A stretch of DNA of 64,000 bases, from NCBI RefSeq assembly GCF_002265265.1, contig NZ_NOIF01000002.1, positions 47,999 to 111,998 on the forward strand, read 5' to 3'. The translations under genes and the position numbers were made by a program. Below, piece by piece: positions 43,409 to 52,240 of the stretch. Positions within the stretch are counted from its first letter, which is position 1. Each line of letters starts with the position of its first letter. Source of the stretch: Photobacterium sanguinicancri (GTDB lineage: Bacteria > Pseudomonadota > Gammaproteobacteria > Enterobacterales > Vibrionaceae). A model generated the notes under the pieces. That model saw nothing but the letters and a program-made list of their open reading frames with translations, was not told where the DNA came from and did no database searches.

Positions 43409-44272
43409 GTGGTGATAGAATCGCTTCCTACTTTCGTTGGCTTAGCCACCGTTATCAGTATTTCCGCACTAATTGCAGTGCTATTCACCACCATTATCCA
43501 CTATGCTGTTCATCCCGCCCGTACCGATGAAAATGCCCAACTTTGCTCAACGCTATCCACACGTCTAGGCGCCATTCAGGCATTCATTCTTGCGCTGGCA
43601 TTCAATTCTGTTTTTTCTGAATACAACGAATTACGCGAATCAATTGATCAAGAGGCAATGGTGATCTCTTTGGTCTTGGAAGATTTGGGGGAAGAACTCC
43701 CCAGTGAACATGCCCTCTCTAGCATCGCGACACTCGCAAACTATGTCTATGCCGTGATTGAAGAAGATTGGGTAGCTAAAGATCCATTAGCAAGTAACCT
43801 TACCGCTGATCATGCTCTGTATGATTTACGACGTTTGCTTGATGCTATTCCTCGTAACCCTGACATTGTTGAAACAACCACAGAAATAGACAGCCTGCTA
43901 GATGAGATAGAACGGCTACGCATGCAACGTTTGTTTGACTACGACGATGATCTACCGCCTTTATTTTGGGTCATGGTTATTGGGTTATTTTTCTTAGCAC
44001 TGATCCCTATGAGCTATTTTAAACAAACCAAGATCAGCATGTTTTATCTATCTGCATATGGTGCTGCAACGGGCATGGTAATGTACGCTATTTTAATTTA
44101 CTCACAGCCCTTCCAAACCAGCTTAACCGTTGGCAACCAACCGTTTAAGCAAGTCCTGCATTCGATAGAGAATGAATATAAATTGCTGAAAAATCGCACG
44201 GATGATCCCAATGACCGTCGCTTGCCCGAGGTCAAATCCATGCAAGCGACGCCTTATCAGCGTGAACGCTAA
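43409..44272 (+). CDS. DUF4239-like membrane protein
   Basis: A 287-residue protein of unknown function. It has N-terminal helices (about residues 8-32), a helix covering IQAFILALAFNSVFSEYNELRESIDQEA, a soluble coiled stretch with paired acidic residues (TTEIDSLLDEIERLRMQR), and two late helices (about 190-240). The layout resembles DUF4239/bestrophin-like proteins, but this is from memory. The GTG start has AAGGA 7 nt upstream. It stands between lldP and the convergent EamA gene. Confidence 0.7.
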   Translation: MVIESLPTFVGLATVISISALIAVLFTTIIHYAVHPARTDENAQLCSTLSTRLGAIQAFILALAFNSVFSEYNELRESIDQEAMVISLVLEDLGEELPSEHALSSIATLANYVYAVIEEDWVAKDPLASNLTADHALYDLRRLLDAIPRNPDIVETTTEIDSLLDEIERLRMQRLFDYDDDLPPLFWVMVIGLFFLALIPMSYFKQTKISMFYLSAYGAATGMVMYAILIYSQPFQTSLTVGNQPFKQVLHSIENEYKLLKNRTDDPNDRRLPEVKSMQATPYQRER

Positions 44273-44327
44273 TACACTGCAAAGCAAAAAAAACTATCAC
44301 ACTAAGCAGCCATGCGACTAGCCAACA

Positions 44328-45227
44328 CTAGGACGAATGAAGATCAGAGCGTTTAAGAAATGCTCGAATTTTAGGGTTAGATAAACCACGGTACAGCAGC
44401 AAAGAAAACAGGATCATTGTACAGCCTATTACCTTAGCGGCAGGCATCGCTTCTTTGTACCATAAAATGCTCAATAGCACCGTCCAAATCGGCTCCAAGA
44501 TCATGATGATCGCAGCATTGGCTGCCGTGACCCGTTGTTGACCCATGGTTTGAGTTAGGTAACGTAAGCTGGTAGCAAACAACACGCTTAATGCAAACCA
44601 CCCCCAAATCGTCGGTGGGATCGTCGTTGGCCAAGTTTCAACAAATAACGATAGAATTAGTCCTAGCAGACCTGTCACGAACAATTGAATGCATGTTAGT
44701 AGCATTACAGGCATACGCTGAGCAAAGCGACTATTAAAGTTAAAATGCAATGCCAAAAAGAAGGCAGCAAGTAAGAACCACAATTGGCTTATAGATCCTT
44801 GCCAGCCTTGTGAAAGTGATAACAGCATTAAACCGACAATGGCAAACGGTAACGACAACCAAAACTCACGGACAGGCTTGTGCTTAAAGAGTACCCACGC
44901 CACTAACGGTGCAAGCAATACCGACAGGCTCATAATAAAAGCCCCTTCCCCTAAGGTATCGCTGATTGAAATTGCATAAATCCAGCACAATAATGCACCA
45001 CCGAGCAAACAACCTACCGACATAGAGCGCAGGACATCGCCAAGTGCAACCGTTTTAAAATGCTTGAAACAAAAAGGAAGTAGGATCAGTGAGGCAGTAA
45101 AAAAACGTAACCCCATAAAGCCAAATGGTGGCAAACCTTGAATCACTTCTTTCGAAAAGATCCAGCCAGCGGAAGCGCAAAATGTTGTAAAGAGGAGTAA
45201 GAACTCAGCACGTCTTTCGAGGGTCAT
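44328..45227 (-). CDS. EamA-domain (DMT superfamily) transporter
   Basis: A 299-residue inner-membrane protein with ten predicted helices in two homologous EamA halves. The family pieces GFMGLRFFTASLILLPFCF (first half) and NAAIIMILEPIWTVLLSILWYKEAM (second half, the typical E/P-containing re-entrant motif) are clear. Such proteins export amino acids, nucleosides or other metabolites; the substrate cannot be read here. Convergent with the DUF4239 gene. Confidence 0.88.
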   Translation of the reverse strand: MTLERRAEFLLLFTTFCASAGWIFSKEVIQGLPPFGFMGLRFFTASLILLPFCFKHFKTVALGDVLRSMSVGCLLGGALLCWIYAISISDTLGEGAFIMSLSVLLAPLVAWVLFKHKPVREFWLSLPFAIVGLMLLSLSQGWQGSISQLWFLLAAFFLALHFNFNSRFAQRMPVMLLTCIQLFVTGLLGLILSLFVETWPTTIPPTIWGWFALSVLFATSLRYLTQTMGQQRVTAANAAIIMILEPIWTVLLSILWYKEAMPAAKVIGCTMILFSLLLYRGLSNPKIRAFLKRSDLHSS

Positions 45228-45708
45228 TTAATGATTTATCTTAAACAAAAATGGAGCAATGAGGAATAACGCGCATTGTATGATGATTTTGCAAAAAAAC
45301 GATTAGTTTCACGATGAACCGAGTGATTTATCACAAAGATCATCACACTTTATACTCCTGAATGTTAATTCTGATTGCCAAAATACCTATAACCAGCTTA
45401 GATGTCAGAAAAAACCTTCTTGTGAATAAACTTTCAAAACACATCCTCCAGCGACATACCTCTTCATCCGGTTCATACTGAAGATACCGATATTTTGCAT
45501 CGTTGCGGCTTCAAACCGCTTGACTCAACAGTCCGATTTTTCAACAATTAGACAGGTAAACGTTGAAGAAACCATCTTTATTTTACACGGAAGTTAACCT
45601 CTCATATTTCATGCAATTTATGCATAACCTTCCTGATTTTTATTCATTTGTTTCATTAACTAGGTTTCTTTAATATCCGCGCCTCGCAATTTCGCGTATG
45701 AGGCACTG

Positions 45709-45876
45709 ATGTTTTCACAATCACTTTTTGCGCAGTTAAGCCGTATGGTTTTACTGCTCATCATTACCCTTATTGGCGTTCATCATTGTCAGCCTTTGTT
45801 AGATGCACTCGCGCAGCATGCTGTCCATGCTGGTTGTCATCAATCAAATTCGGATTCACATACAGAGCACCATTAA
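45709..45876 (+). CDS. Histidine-rich 55-aa membrane micro-protein overlapping the MFS gene
   Basis: A short frame too small for usual gene callers. It has a hydrophobic N-terminal helix (MVLLLIITLIGV) followed by a Cys/His-rich tail with the pieces HHCQPL, QHAVHAGCHQ and DSHTEHH. There are eight histidines and two cysteines in about 32 residues, a likely metal-binding pattern. The stop codon TAA overlaps the ATG of the downstream MFS gene (TAATG), so translation is probably coupled. The ribosome-binding site (TATGAGGCACTG) is fair. No family recognised; some small Cu-related proteins (DUF2946-like) look similar in composition only. Confidence 0.6.
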   Translation: MFSQSLFAQLSRMVLLLIITLIGVHHCQPLLDALAQHAVHAGCHQSNSDSHTEHH

Positions 45877-47081
45877 TGAGTATTTTTCGTTTTCCACTTT
45901 TAGTATGGATGGGAATAGGGACATTAATTTTTAGCCTTGGGATTAGGCAATCTTTTGGTATCTTCATGATGCCAATCTCAGATACATTTCAAACTGGCCG
46001 TGAGTTCTTCAGCTTTGCGATTGCCCTACAAAACCTGTTATTTGGCATGTTCCAACCTTTTATTGGCATGGCATCGGATCGCTGGGGACCACGACGCATT
46101 ATTATGCTTGGGGCTGTTGCCTATGGTGCAGGACTGTACCTAACGTCAATCGCGACTGAGCCAAGCATGCTCTATGTCACTATTGGCATGTTGATCGGCC
46201 TTGGTTTAAGCGCAACCAGCTATGTGATCGTACTTGGGGCTATTGCACGCGTAGTACCTGCTGAACACACAGCAAAAGCATTTGGCCTAACCACCTCTGC
46301 GGGTTCGTTTGGTATGTTTGCGGTTATCCCTGGTGCACAATCGCTACTGACACATTTTGACTGGCAAACCGCATTACAAATTTTTGCTTTGGCTTGCTGC
46401 TTAATGATCGCATTCGCAAGCTTTATGAAAACAGAAAGTGCTAACAGTAAAGGCGTTGTTGAAGATCCACAAACACTGAAACAAGCCTTGTCTGAAGCCT
46501 TCAACCACAAGGGCTATTGGCTAATTCATGCGGGTTTCTTCGTATGTGGTTTTCATGTGATGTTTATTGCCACCCACTTACCTAGCTATTTGGCCGATAA
46601 AGGCTTACCCGGCAATATTGCCGCTATGGCATTGGCCTATGTAGGTATTTTTAATATCTTCGGGTCGTATTTTTGGGGCGTAATGGGCGATAAGTTTGAC
46701 AAACGTTATGTCATGACTTCGCTGTACCTTGTTCGTACTGTGGTTATTGCAGCCTTTGTTACTTTACCTGTGACTGAGCACACCGCAGCTATATTTGGTG
46801 GTGCGATTGGTTTTTGTTGGTTAGGTACAGTGCCGTTAACCTCTGGCTTAGTTCGTCAGATCTTCGGCGCGCGCTACTTATCAACCTTATACGGTTTAGT
46901 TTTCTTTACACACCAAGTGGGTAGCTTCTTAGGTGCTTGGGTCGGTGGTCGAATTTACGATTACTACGGTTCGTATGAACCTATTTGGTGGTCGACTGTA
47001 GTGCTGGCTTTCATTGCGGCATTACTTCACCTTCCAATCAACTGCAAACCAGTTACTCGCTTGAAGGCGGCGTACAGTTAA
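45876..47081 (+). CDS. Major facilitator superfamily transporter (OFA/MCT-like)
   Basis: A 401-residue inner-membrane transporter with twelve predicted helices. The N terminus GIGTLIFSLGIRQSFGIFMMPIS and the loop 2-3 motif GMASDRWGPRRIIMLG (the MFS A-motif) place it near the oxalate/formate and monocarboxylate-type group. The open frame extends to 45786. I start at the ATG at 45876 because the upstream part is not MFS-like and overlaps the His-rich ORF in another frame. Substrate unknown. Confidence 0.88.
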   Translation: MSIFRFPLLVWMGIGTLIFSLGIRQSFGIFMMPISDTFQTGREFFSFAIALQNLLFGMFQPFIGMASDRWGPRRIIMLGAVAYGAGLYLTSIATEPSMLYVTIGMLIGLGLSATSYVIVLGAIARVVPAEHTAKAFGLTTSAGSFGMFAVIPGAQSLLTHFDWQTALQIFALACCLMIAFASFMKTESANSKGVVEDPQTLKQALSEAFNHKGYWLIHAGFFVCGFHVMFIATHLPSYLADKGLPGNIAAMALAYVGIFNIFGSYFWGVMGDKFDKRYVMTSLYLVRTVVIAAFVTLPVTEHTAAIFGGAIGFCWLGTVPLTSGLVRQIFGARYLSTLYGLVFFTHQVGSFLGAWVGGRIYDYYGSYEPIWWSTVVLAFIAALLHLPINCKPVTRLKAAYS

Positions 47082-47122
47082 TCTGTAGTAATAAAGCTTT
47101 CAGATAGCACAACAGTAAGCAC

Positions 47123-47150
47123 TTGGCTGCATAATAATTTATTCAGCCAA
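47123..47150 (+). terminator. Hairpin after the MFS gene
   Basis: TTGGCTG ... CAGCCAA with a 14-nt AT-rich loop, followed by TATTT. A weak intrinsic terminator candidate, 42 bp past the MFS stop. Confidence 0.4.
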
Positions 47151-47389
47151 TATTTCCCTACGTTCACCCTCCATTTTATCACTTCCGCCTAACAACAACT
47201 CTGCGCACACTTTGTTGCTAAAAAGTACCTGAGACATTCACAAAACGAACAATCCTCAATCATCTATTTGATATGTTTATCATCACAATCAAAAAAATTG
47301 CATTTAACTGTGAATAAAGCGGATTATTTGATGACTAAAATATTCAACCACATATAATACCAACACTAGGCATTTCATTGGTATAATGG

Positions 47390-47582
47390 AGTTTGCCAAC
47401 CCTAAAGTAGAGGCGCGCTGCCTAAAAGTATCCGAGTGGAGGGTGATTCCTTTGATGCCGGAGAAAGGAGCCAGCGCCGAAGTGACTGTGACTATCAACC
47501 TCAGTCGCTGGGTCTGTGCCGAATAGGTACAGAACTGCCATAGGTTTTTACTATGGAGCGCTGCCAGAAGGGGTAACAAGTG
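47390..47582 (+). promoter_or_regulatory. Lysine riboswitch (L box) aptamer
   Basis: The conserved L-box pieces occur in order: GTAGAGGCGCG and AAAAGTA with CCGAGTGGAG, then GATGCCGGAGAAAGGAG, CAGCGCCGAAGTGACTG (47472-47488), CAGTCGCTGGGTCTGTGCCGAA, and a last stem CATAG ... CTATGGAGCGCTGCC. GGCGCGCTG pairs with CAGCGCC (P2), and the outer strands around ACCCT and AGGGGT can close P1. It lies directly upstream of an NhaC-family gene, the known lysine-regulated LysW context in Vibrionales. Boundaries are approximate. Confidence 0.9.
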
Positions 47583-47620
47583 ATCGTTATTATGCTTCTT
47601 AGTTACTCGTCCTTTCGGTA

Positions 47621-47656
47621 GATCTCCACCTTATATGTTGTAGGTGAACTGAGATC
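47621..47656 (+). promoter_or_regulatory. SD-sequestering hairpin, riboswitch expression platform
   Basis: GATCTC-CACCT (47621-47631) can pair with AGGTG (47642-47646) and GAGATC (47651-47656), which ends next to the ATG at 47657. The Shine-Dalgarno AGGTGA lies inside the stem, so formation would block initiation. No T-run terminator is present in the leader, which supports translational control. Confidence 0.65.
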
Positions 47657-49243
47657 ATGAACCTTTTTGATTTTTCGGACTCTCTTTGGTCCGTACTGCC
47701 CGCTATGATAGCGGTCATCCTTGCTGTTTCCACGCGTCGTGTTTTGCTATCTCTCGGCACAGGTATCGCAGCTGGTGCATTAATGCTTAACCATTATTCG
47801 CCGCTAGACACCCTTCACTATTTAGTCGGCAAAGTCTTAGCCATCGTATGGAGTGACGGCACGCTAAACGGCGACAATGTAAATATGATTATTTTCATGT
47901 TATTGCTTGGTGCGCTGATTAGCTTAATGAGTGTTTCTGGTGCGACGCAAGCTTTTGCCGATTGGGCTTCGGTTCGCTGTAAAGACCGCCGCAGTGCTAA
48001 GTCGCTAACGGGTTTAATGGTGTTTGTTTTCTTTATTGATGATTTCTTCCATAGCCTTTCCGTTGGTGCTATTTGCCGCCCAGTGACAGACCGCTTCAAA
48101 ATCTCCCGCGCTAAACTTGCTTACCTACTCGACTCTACTGCCGCTCCTGTTTGTGTTTTGATGCCTATTTCATCTTGGGGTGCTTATATCATCGCACTTG
48201 TCGGTGGCATTATGGTTGCACATAACGTAACAGACCAAAGCCCTATCGCTGCGTTTGTAGAAATGATGCCAATGAACTTATACGCCGTGTTCACCCTTGT
48301 TATGGTGATATGCGTTATTTTCTTCCAGTTAGACATTGGCCCAATGCGTAAGCACGAAGCAAGAGCACTAGAAGGTCAGCTTTGGGACGAATCACAAGGT
48401 AAACCTGCAGGCCTAGACGTAGAAGTACCTGAAGATGCTAAAGGCGGCATGATTGATATGGTATTGCCTATCTTCACACTAACCGCTGCGACTGTTTTCT
48501 TTATGGTGCAATCTGGCGCTGAAGTACTTGCCGCAAATGGCCGCGCATTTAGCGTTATTGGTTCATTTGAAAATACCAATGTTGGTTCATCACTGGTTTA
48601 CGGTGCGATTTGTAGTTTAGTGGTTTCAGTTGGTTTGGCACTACGCTTGAAAATGAGCGCAAGTACGTGGCTTAAAGCTGCACCTCAAGGTATCTCTGCG
48701 ATGATGCCTGCCATTGTTATTTTATTCTTCGCTTGGACTATTGGTGCTGTTGTTCGCGACATGCAAACAGGTATTTACTTAGCGTCTATGGCTAATGGTA
48801 ATTTACCTATCGAATTGTTACCGGCGCTGGTATTCGTTTTATCTTGTGCAATGGCGTTTGCGACAGGTACAAGTTGGGGTACGTTCGGTATCATGCTGCC
48901 ACTCGCAGGTGATATTGCAGCAGCAAGTGACATTGCGATGCTACTACCTATGCTGTCTGCTGTACTAGCAGGTGCGGTATTTGGGGATCACAGTTCGCCA
49001 ATCTCAAGTACCAGTATTCTGTCTGCAACAGGTGCAGGCTGCCACCATATGGATCATGTGCTGACTCAGCTTCCATACGCCTGCTCTGTCGCATTTGGCG
49101 CACTACTAGGCTACTTAGCAATTGGGTACACTCATTCTGCGTGGGCAGGTCTGGCCGTCAGTGGTATCTGGTTCTTAGGTTTCTGTATTTTTGCAATGCG
49201 CAAAGTACAACCTGCGATGGCGAGTGAACCTGTTACAAACTAA
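47657..49243 (+). CDS. lysW: NhaC-family transporter under lysine riboswitch control (LysW-type lysine transporter)
   Basis: A 528-residue inner-membrane protein of the NhaC Na+/H+ antiporter superfamily, with about 12 helices. Typical stretches are FMLLLGALISLMSVSGATQAFADWA, GLMVFVFFIDDFFHSLSVGAICRPVTDRF, LAYLLDSTAAPVCVLMPISSWGAY, ATGTSWGTFGIMLPLAGDIA and FGDHSSPISSTSILSATGAGC. In Vibrionales and Pasteurellaceae, NhaC-like genes behind L boxes have been proposed as lysine importers (LysW). The riboswitch here supports that role over sodium exchange. It is monocistronic and followed by a terminator. Confidence 0.85.
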   Translation: MNLFDFSDSLWSVLPAMIAVILAVSTRRVLLSLGTGIAAGALMLNHYSPLDTLHYLVGKVLAIVWSDGTLNGDNVNMIIFMLLLGALISLMSVSGATQAFADWASVRCKDRRSAKSLTGLMVFVFFIDDFFHSLSVGAICRPVTDRFKISRAKLAYLLDSTAAPVCVLMPISSWGAYIIALVGGIMVAHNVTDQSPIAAFVEMMPMNLYAVFTLVMVICVIFFQLDIGPMRKHEARALEGQLWDESQGKPAGLDVEVPEDAKGGMIDMVLPIFTLTAATVFFMVQSGAEVLAANGRAFSVIGSFENTNVGSSLVYGAICSLVVSVGLALRLKMSASTWLKAAPQGISAMMPAIVILFFAWTIGAVVRDMQTGIYLASMANGNLPIELLPALVFVLSCAMAFATGTSWGTFGIMLPLAGDIAAASDIAMLLPMLSAVLAGAVFGDHSSPISSTSILSATGAGCHHMDHVLTQLPYACSVAFGALLGYLAIGYTHSAWAGLAVSGIWFLGFCIFAMRKVQPAMASEPVTN

Positions 49244-49278
49244 GCGAGTTACCCTCAACGCTATCCACGGTTGAAATA

Positions 49279-49313
49279 GAAGAGCAAAGCTATAATGGCT
49301 TTGCTCTTTTTTT
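49279..49313 (+). terminator. Rho-independent terminator of the NhaC/LysW gene
   Basis: AAGAGCAAAGC-TATAAT-GGCTTTGCTCTTTTTTT: a long stem with a T-run, 36 bp after the stop. Confidence 0.92.
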
Positions 49314-49474
49314 ATATCGATATTGTGGCTCCCTCATCAATATCAACTCAGATAAGTCAGTGTGCAGTTTTCTGCTTAATCGATGTTACGTAGAAAAAGA
49401 CACATAGAATAAAGCGTAGATTTTGTAGTTCGTTATTCGACTTACAAAATTTATAACCCGATTGTCAGGGGCGT

Positions 49475-49519
49475 GTTTTAACCAGCAAAAACGATAAATT
49501 ACTTAGCTGGCTTAGTATC
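49475..49519 (+). repeat. Diverged copy of the dispersed 'ATACCAATC' repeat family
   Basis: GTTTTAACCAGCAAAAACGA followed by TTACTTAGCTGGCTTAGTAT closely matches the right two-thirds of the element at 51364-51430. The left terminal repeat is missing or degenerate. The gap 49244-49740 otherwise holds two terminators and a short tandem repeat, and no gene. Confidence 0.55.
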
Positions 49520-49567
49520 CCATTAAGCGTTACCTATCATAACTACGATAGATTTAATTATCCCTTC

Positions 49568-49607
49568 GAAGTCAGGAAGTCAGGAAGTCAGGAAGTCAGG
49601 AAGTCAG
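49568..49607 (+). repeat. Tandem repeat, GAAGTCAG x5
   Basis: Five perfect head-to-tail copies of the 8-mer GAAGTCAG in non-coding DNA between the LysW-type gene and htpX. A candidate slippage locus; the unit length equals that of the duplication that broke rlmE. Confidence 0.95.
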
Positions 49608-49626
49608 ATTATCAAATCTTCAGCAA

Positions 49627-49660
49627 CAAAAAATGCCAATCAGCAAAACTGACTGGCATT
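49627..49660 (-). terminator. Rho-independent terminator of htpX
   Basis: On the minus strand AATGCCAGTCAG-TTTTG-CTGATTGGCATT pairs with one G-U and is followed by TTTTTG. It lies about 80 bp past the htpX stop. Confidence 0.85.
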
Positions 49661-49740
49661 CGATTTGTACGTGTTACGCGCTTCTATTACTAGCTGCGTA
49701 GCTTCAATATTCCGAGAGCTAACTCTTAATCAATTACCGA

Positions 49741-50637
49741 TTAAAGGTGCTCACCACGGCGTAGTGCGTCGATACGTTTTTCTAACGGTGGGTGTGTCAT
49801 GAATAGCTCAGACAGTGACTTCTTACCGTTAATACCAAACGCCATCATAGAGCCTTCAAGCTGTGGCTCTTGGCTCATTTTTAAACGCTCTAGCGCGGCA
49901 ATCATCTTTTGTTTACCTACTAGGTGAGCCGAACCTGCATCCGCTTTAAATTCACGGTGACGGCTGTACCACATGGTCAAGATGCTCGCCAAGAAGCCGA
50001 ACAATACTTCCATGATAGAAGAGACGATAAAGTAAGTCATGTAGCTACCACCCTCGCCCTCTTCATCGTTACTGTTTACGCCACTGATAGCACCAGCAAC
50101 TAAACGAGAGACGAAAATAACAAAGGTATTCACTACACCTTGCATCAAGGTCATCGTCACCATATCGCCATTCGCAATGTGGCTGATTTCGTGCGCTAGT
50201 ACAGCTTCAGCTTCATCACGTGTCATGCTGTGCATCAAACCTGTTGATACCGCAACCAATGAATCATCGCGCTTTGCACCTGTCGCAAAAGCATTGATGT
50301 CAGCAGAGTCGTAAATCGCTACCGTTGGCATACCGATGCCCGCTTTTTGTGCTTGGCGAGAAACGGTTTCAATTAGCCAATGTTCAGTTTCATTGCGAGG
50401 GTGTTCAATTACTGCACCGCCCACTGAACGCAACGCCATCTTCTTCGACATGAATAGAGAGAACAGCGAGCCACCAAAACCAAATAGTGCCGCCATAACA
50501 AGCAAGCCAGAAAGACTGCCCGGCTGCATACCTGTGACAGCATAAACAATGTTCAAGACGACACTGAATACCAACATAACGGCAAGGTTGGTTGCCAAAA
50601 ACAATGCAATACGCTTCATATTTTTAGTTATCTCCAA
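49741..50637 (-). CDS. htpX: Membrane metalloprotease HtpX
   Basis: Zinc M48 protease of the inner membrane that works with FtsH in membrane-protein quality control and is often Cpx/heat-shock induced. The 298-residue protein has two N-terminal helices (about residues 7-27 and 38-58), the zinc motif [14 protein letters not shown] (about residue 147), two later helices and the third ligand region [13 protein letters not shown]. The C terminus [20 protein letters not shown] is conserved. Single gene with its own terminator. Confidence 0.96.
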   Translation of the reverse strand: MEITKNMKRIALFLATNLAVMLVFSVVLNIVYAVTGMQPGSLSGLLVMAALFGFGGSLFSLFMSKKMALRSVGGAVIEHPRNETEHWLIETVSRQAQKAGIGMPTVAIYDSADINAFATGAKRDDSLVAVSTGLMHSMTRDEAEAVLAHEISHIANGDMVTMTLMQGVVNTFVIFVSRLVAGAISGVNSNDEEGEGGSYMTYFIVSSIMEVLFGFLASILTMWYSRHREFKADAGSAHLVGKQKMIAALERLKMSQEPQLEGSMMAFGINGKKSLSELFMTHPPLEKRIDALRRGEHL

Positions 50638-51025
50638 TAAAAAGAAGCTTCAACAGCTTTATTGCTAATATGCCATTACATCTGTAGACACACTGTATCG
50701 GTGTATACGTAAAAAGCATTTAACGAGTTATCTATATAGTATGGTCGATCAAAGTGATTACAAGTGAAAGTAGCAAATTGTTACTTTTCGTTAGCTAATA
50801 TACATTTCGCATCTAACCGATGATCGCTAGTCTATTGTATAGAAAGAGTTTTCTATACAACAATAGCTATTAAGACTAAGTTACAAATTAACTACTCTGG
50901 CTGATTAAATGCTGAACAAAGTGTTTTTTTATTAGTATAAGACCTTAGTCGTATTGCATAGATCATGCTAGTTAGCTATTGTCGATAACATATAGAACGA
51001 ATGTCATATCTATCAAGGAGGAAAA

Positions 51026-51184
51026 ATGGCAGACCAAGAGAATTACCAAGTTGCAATTGATATCCTTCGCTGCCATCTGGGCATGACTGCAGATGAAGCG
51101 CACAAAGAACTTGGTTTAGATCAGTCGAGCACACAACAGCTATCTTCAACACAAGAAGCACTTATTGGTTTAACTCAAGACTAA
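51026..51184 (+). CDS. 52-aa protein of unknown function with a strong ribosome-binding site
   Basis: An acidic, soluble 52-residue product (MADQENYQVAIDILRCHLG ... ALIGLTQD) with one Cys and predicted helical content. AAGGAGG lies 5 nt before the ATG, one of the best Shine-Dalgarno matches in the window, and a Rho-independent terminator follows about 35 bp after the stop, so this is a complete transcription unit. The middle (LGMTADEAHKELGL) looks like a short helical domain. No family recognised. Divergent from htpX, with about 390 bp of AT-rich control region between. Confidence 0.72.
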   Translation: MADQENYQVAIDILRCHLGMTADEAHKELGLDQSSTQQLSSTQEALIGLTQD

Positions 51185-51218
51185 AATCTGTTCTTCAACG
51201 TTATAGCTTGCTCAGATG

Positions 51219-51247
51219 AATCCCCTGTCACTCGCGGGGGATTTTTG
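51219..51247 (+). terminator. Rho-independent terminator of the 52-aa gene
   Basis: AATCCCC-TGTCACTCGC-GGGGGATTTTTG: a GC-rich stem and T-run. Confidence 0.85.
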
Positions 51248-51363
51248 TTTCTTGCTTCCTTTCTAATGCCGACCTACACACCCTACTTTTAATTCATCGC
51301 CACTCAAAACATCGCTACCCAAAGATCCTACTCACCAAGAAAAGCCTTTCTCGTACGATCGTT

Positions 51364-51430
51364 ATACCAATCGGGATAAGTAAGTGGTTTTAACCAGCAA
51401 AGACGAACAGTTACTTTGCTAGATTGGTAT
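51364..51430. repeat. MITE-like palindromic element with ATACCAATC/GATTGGTAT ends
   Basis: A 67-bp element with perfect 9-bp terminal inverted repeats (ATACCAATC ... GATTGGTAT). Inside, TAAGTAAGTGG and AGTTACTTTGCTAG are shared with the element at 58377-58428. Non-coding and probably a mobilised or once-mobile miniature repeat. It lies in the gap before the GNAT gene. Confidence 0.75.
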
Positions 51431-51600
51431 TACATCTCATAAAAGTGTCGGAAATATTCAATCAGTCTTACGCACTCTTCACTATCATCACCTTGTAATA
51501 TCCATTCCATGGATTAGCTAGTCAGACATTGCGCAGGAAAAGCAAGAATGATTTGATAATCGATGAGCTTGGTATAATTCCAATTATAAGGTTTACAACA

Positions 51601-52185
51601 TTGTCTACTCTATCTCTTAAAAAAGGTCAGCCTGTTGCGTTAACGTCAACGCTGAATATGTCATTAATTACCCAAAGCGACTTACCTGACATTATCGATA
51701 TGCTTGGGAATCCAGCGGTAAACGAATACCTATTTTTTGCCCCTGCGCCCGTTGAAGTTTATGAAGGTTTCTTTGGTCCAATTATAGAAAACACCGAAAG
51801 TGCAATAGCTGCAGGTGAATGGCCAGAACAACTCACCGTCGTTATTCGTAACACGAAAGGCACATACATGGGCATGGCAGGACTGCCGTCGGTGATGTTC
51901 TTAGAAGGCAATTTTGAAGTTGGTTACCAGCTAGCAGAGCATGCTTGGGGACAAGGCATTGCCACTCAAGCCGCACAATACTTAACAGCACTTGCATTTA
52001 ACGAGCTTAACGCTCACAAAGTAACAGCTGACTGTTATGCCAGTAATGTAGGCTCGTACAAAACGTTAGAGAAATGCGGTTTCAACCGCGAAGGCTGCCA
52101 AAAAGATTACTACAAAGTTGAAAACGGCTTTGTTGATCGCCTGCATTACGGTATGACAAAAGTTGATTTTTTTGCTAAAAACTAG
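51601..52185 (+). CDS. GNAT-family N-acetyltransferase (RimJ/RimL type)
   Basis: A 194-residue acetyl-CoA-dependent acetyltransferase. It has the RimJ/RimL pattern: N-terminal MSLITQSDLPDIIDMLGNPAVNEYLFFAPAP, the strand FEVGYQLAEHAWGQGIATQAAQYL with the acetyl-CoA loop (Q/R-x-x-G-x-A form GQGIATQA), and KVTADCYASNVGSYKTLEKCGFNREG. The frame is open back to 51529. I chose the TTG at 51601 because AAGG lies 9 nt upstream and the earlier residues overlap repeat-like DNA; an internal ATG at 51658 is a third option. Substrate unknown. Confidence 0.85.
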   Translation: MSTLSLKKGQPVALTSTLNMSLITQSDLPDIIDMLGNPAVNEYLFFAPAPVEVYEGFFGPIIENTESAIAAGEWPEQLTVVIRNTKGTYMGMAGLPSVMFLEGNFEVGYQLAEHAWGQGIATQAAQYLTALAFNELNAHKVTADCYASNVGSYKTLEKCGFNREGCQKDYYKVENGFVDRLHYGMTKVDFFAKN

Positions 52186-52212
52186 CAACGTAAAAGCCTA
52201 ACAAATATCGTT

Positions 52213-52240
52213 CACATCATTACGCTTCCGTGATGATGTG
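52213..52240 (+). terminator. Hairpin after the GNAT gene
   Basis: CACATCAT-TACG-CTTC-CGTG-ATGATGTG forms a nearly perfect 12-bp stem 28 bp past the stop. There is no clear T-run, so termination strength is uncertain. Confidence 0.4.

Noticed and set aside
45390..45550. Stop-to-stop frame containing LHRCGFKPLDSTVRFF in the gap before the His-rich ORF
   Set aside because: About 40 codons without a start codon or ribosome-binding site. It might be a gene remnant but I recognise no family. The rest of the 45228-45708 gap shows nothing I can support.
47304..47579. 91-aa frame on the minus strand
   Set aside because: It is antisense to the lysine riboswitch; the conserved bases are explained by the RNA.
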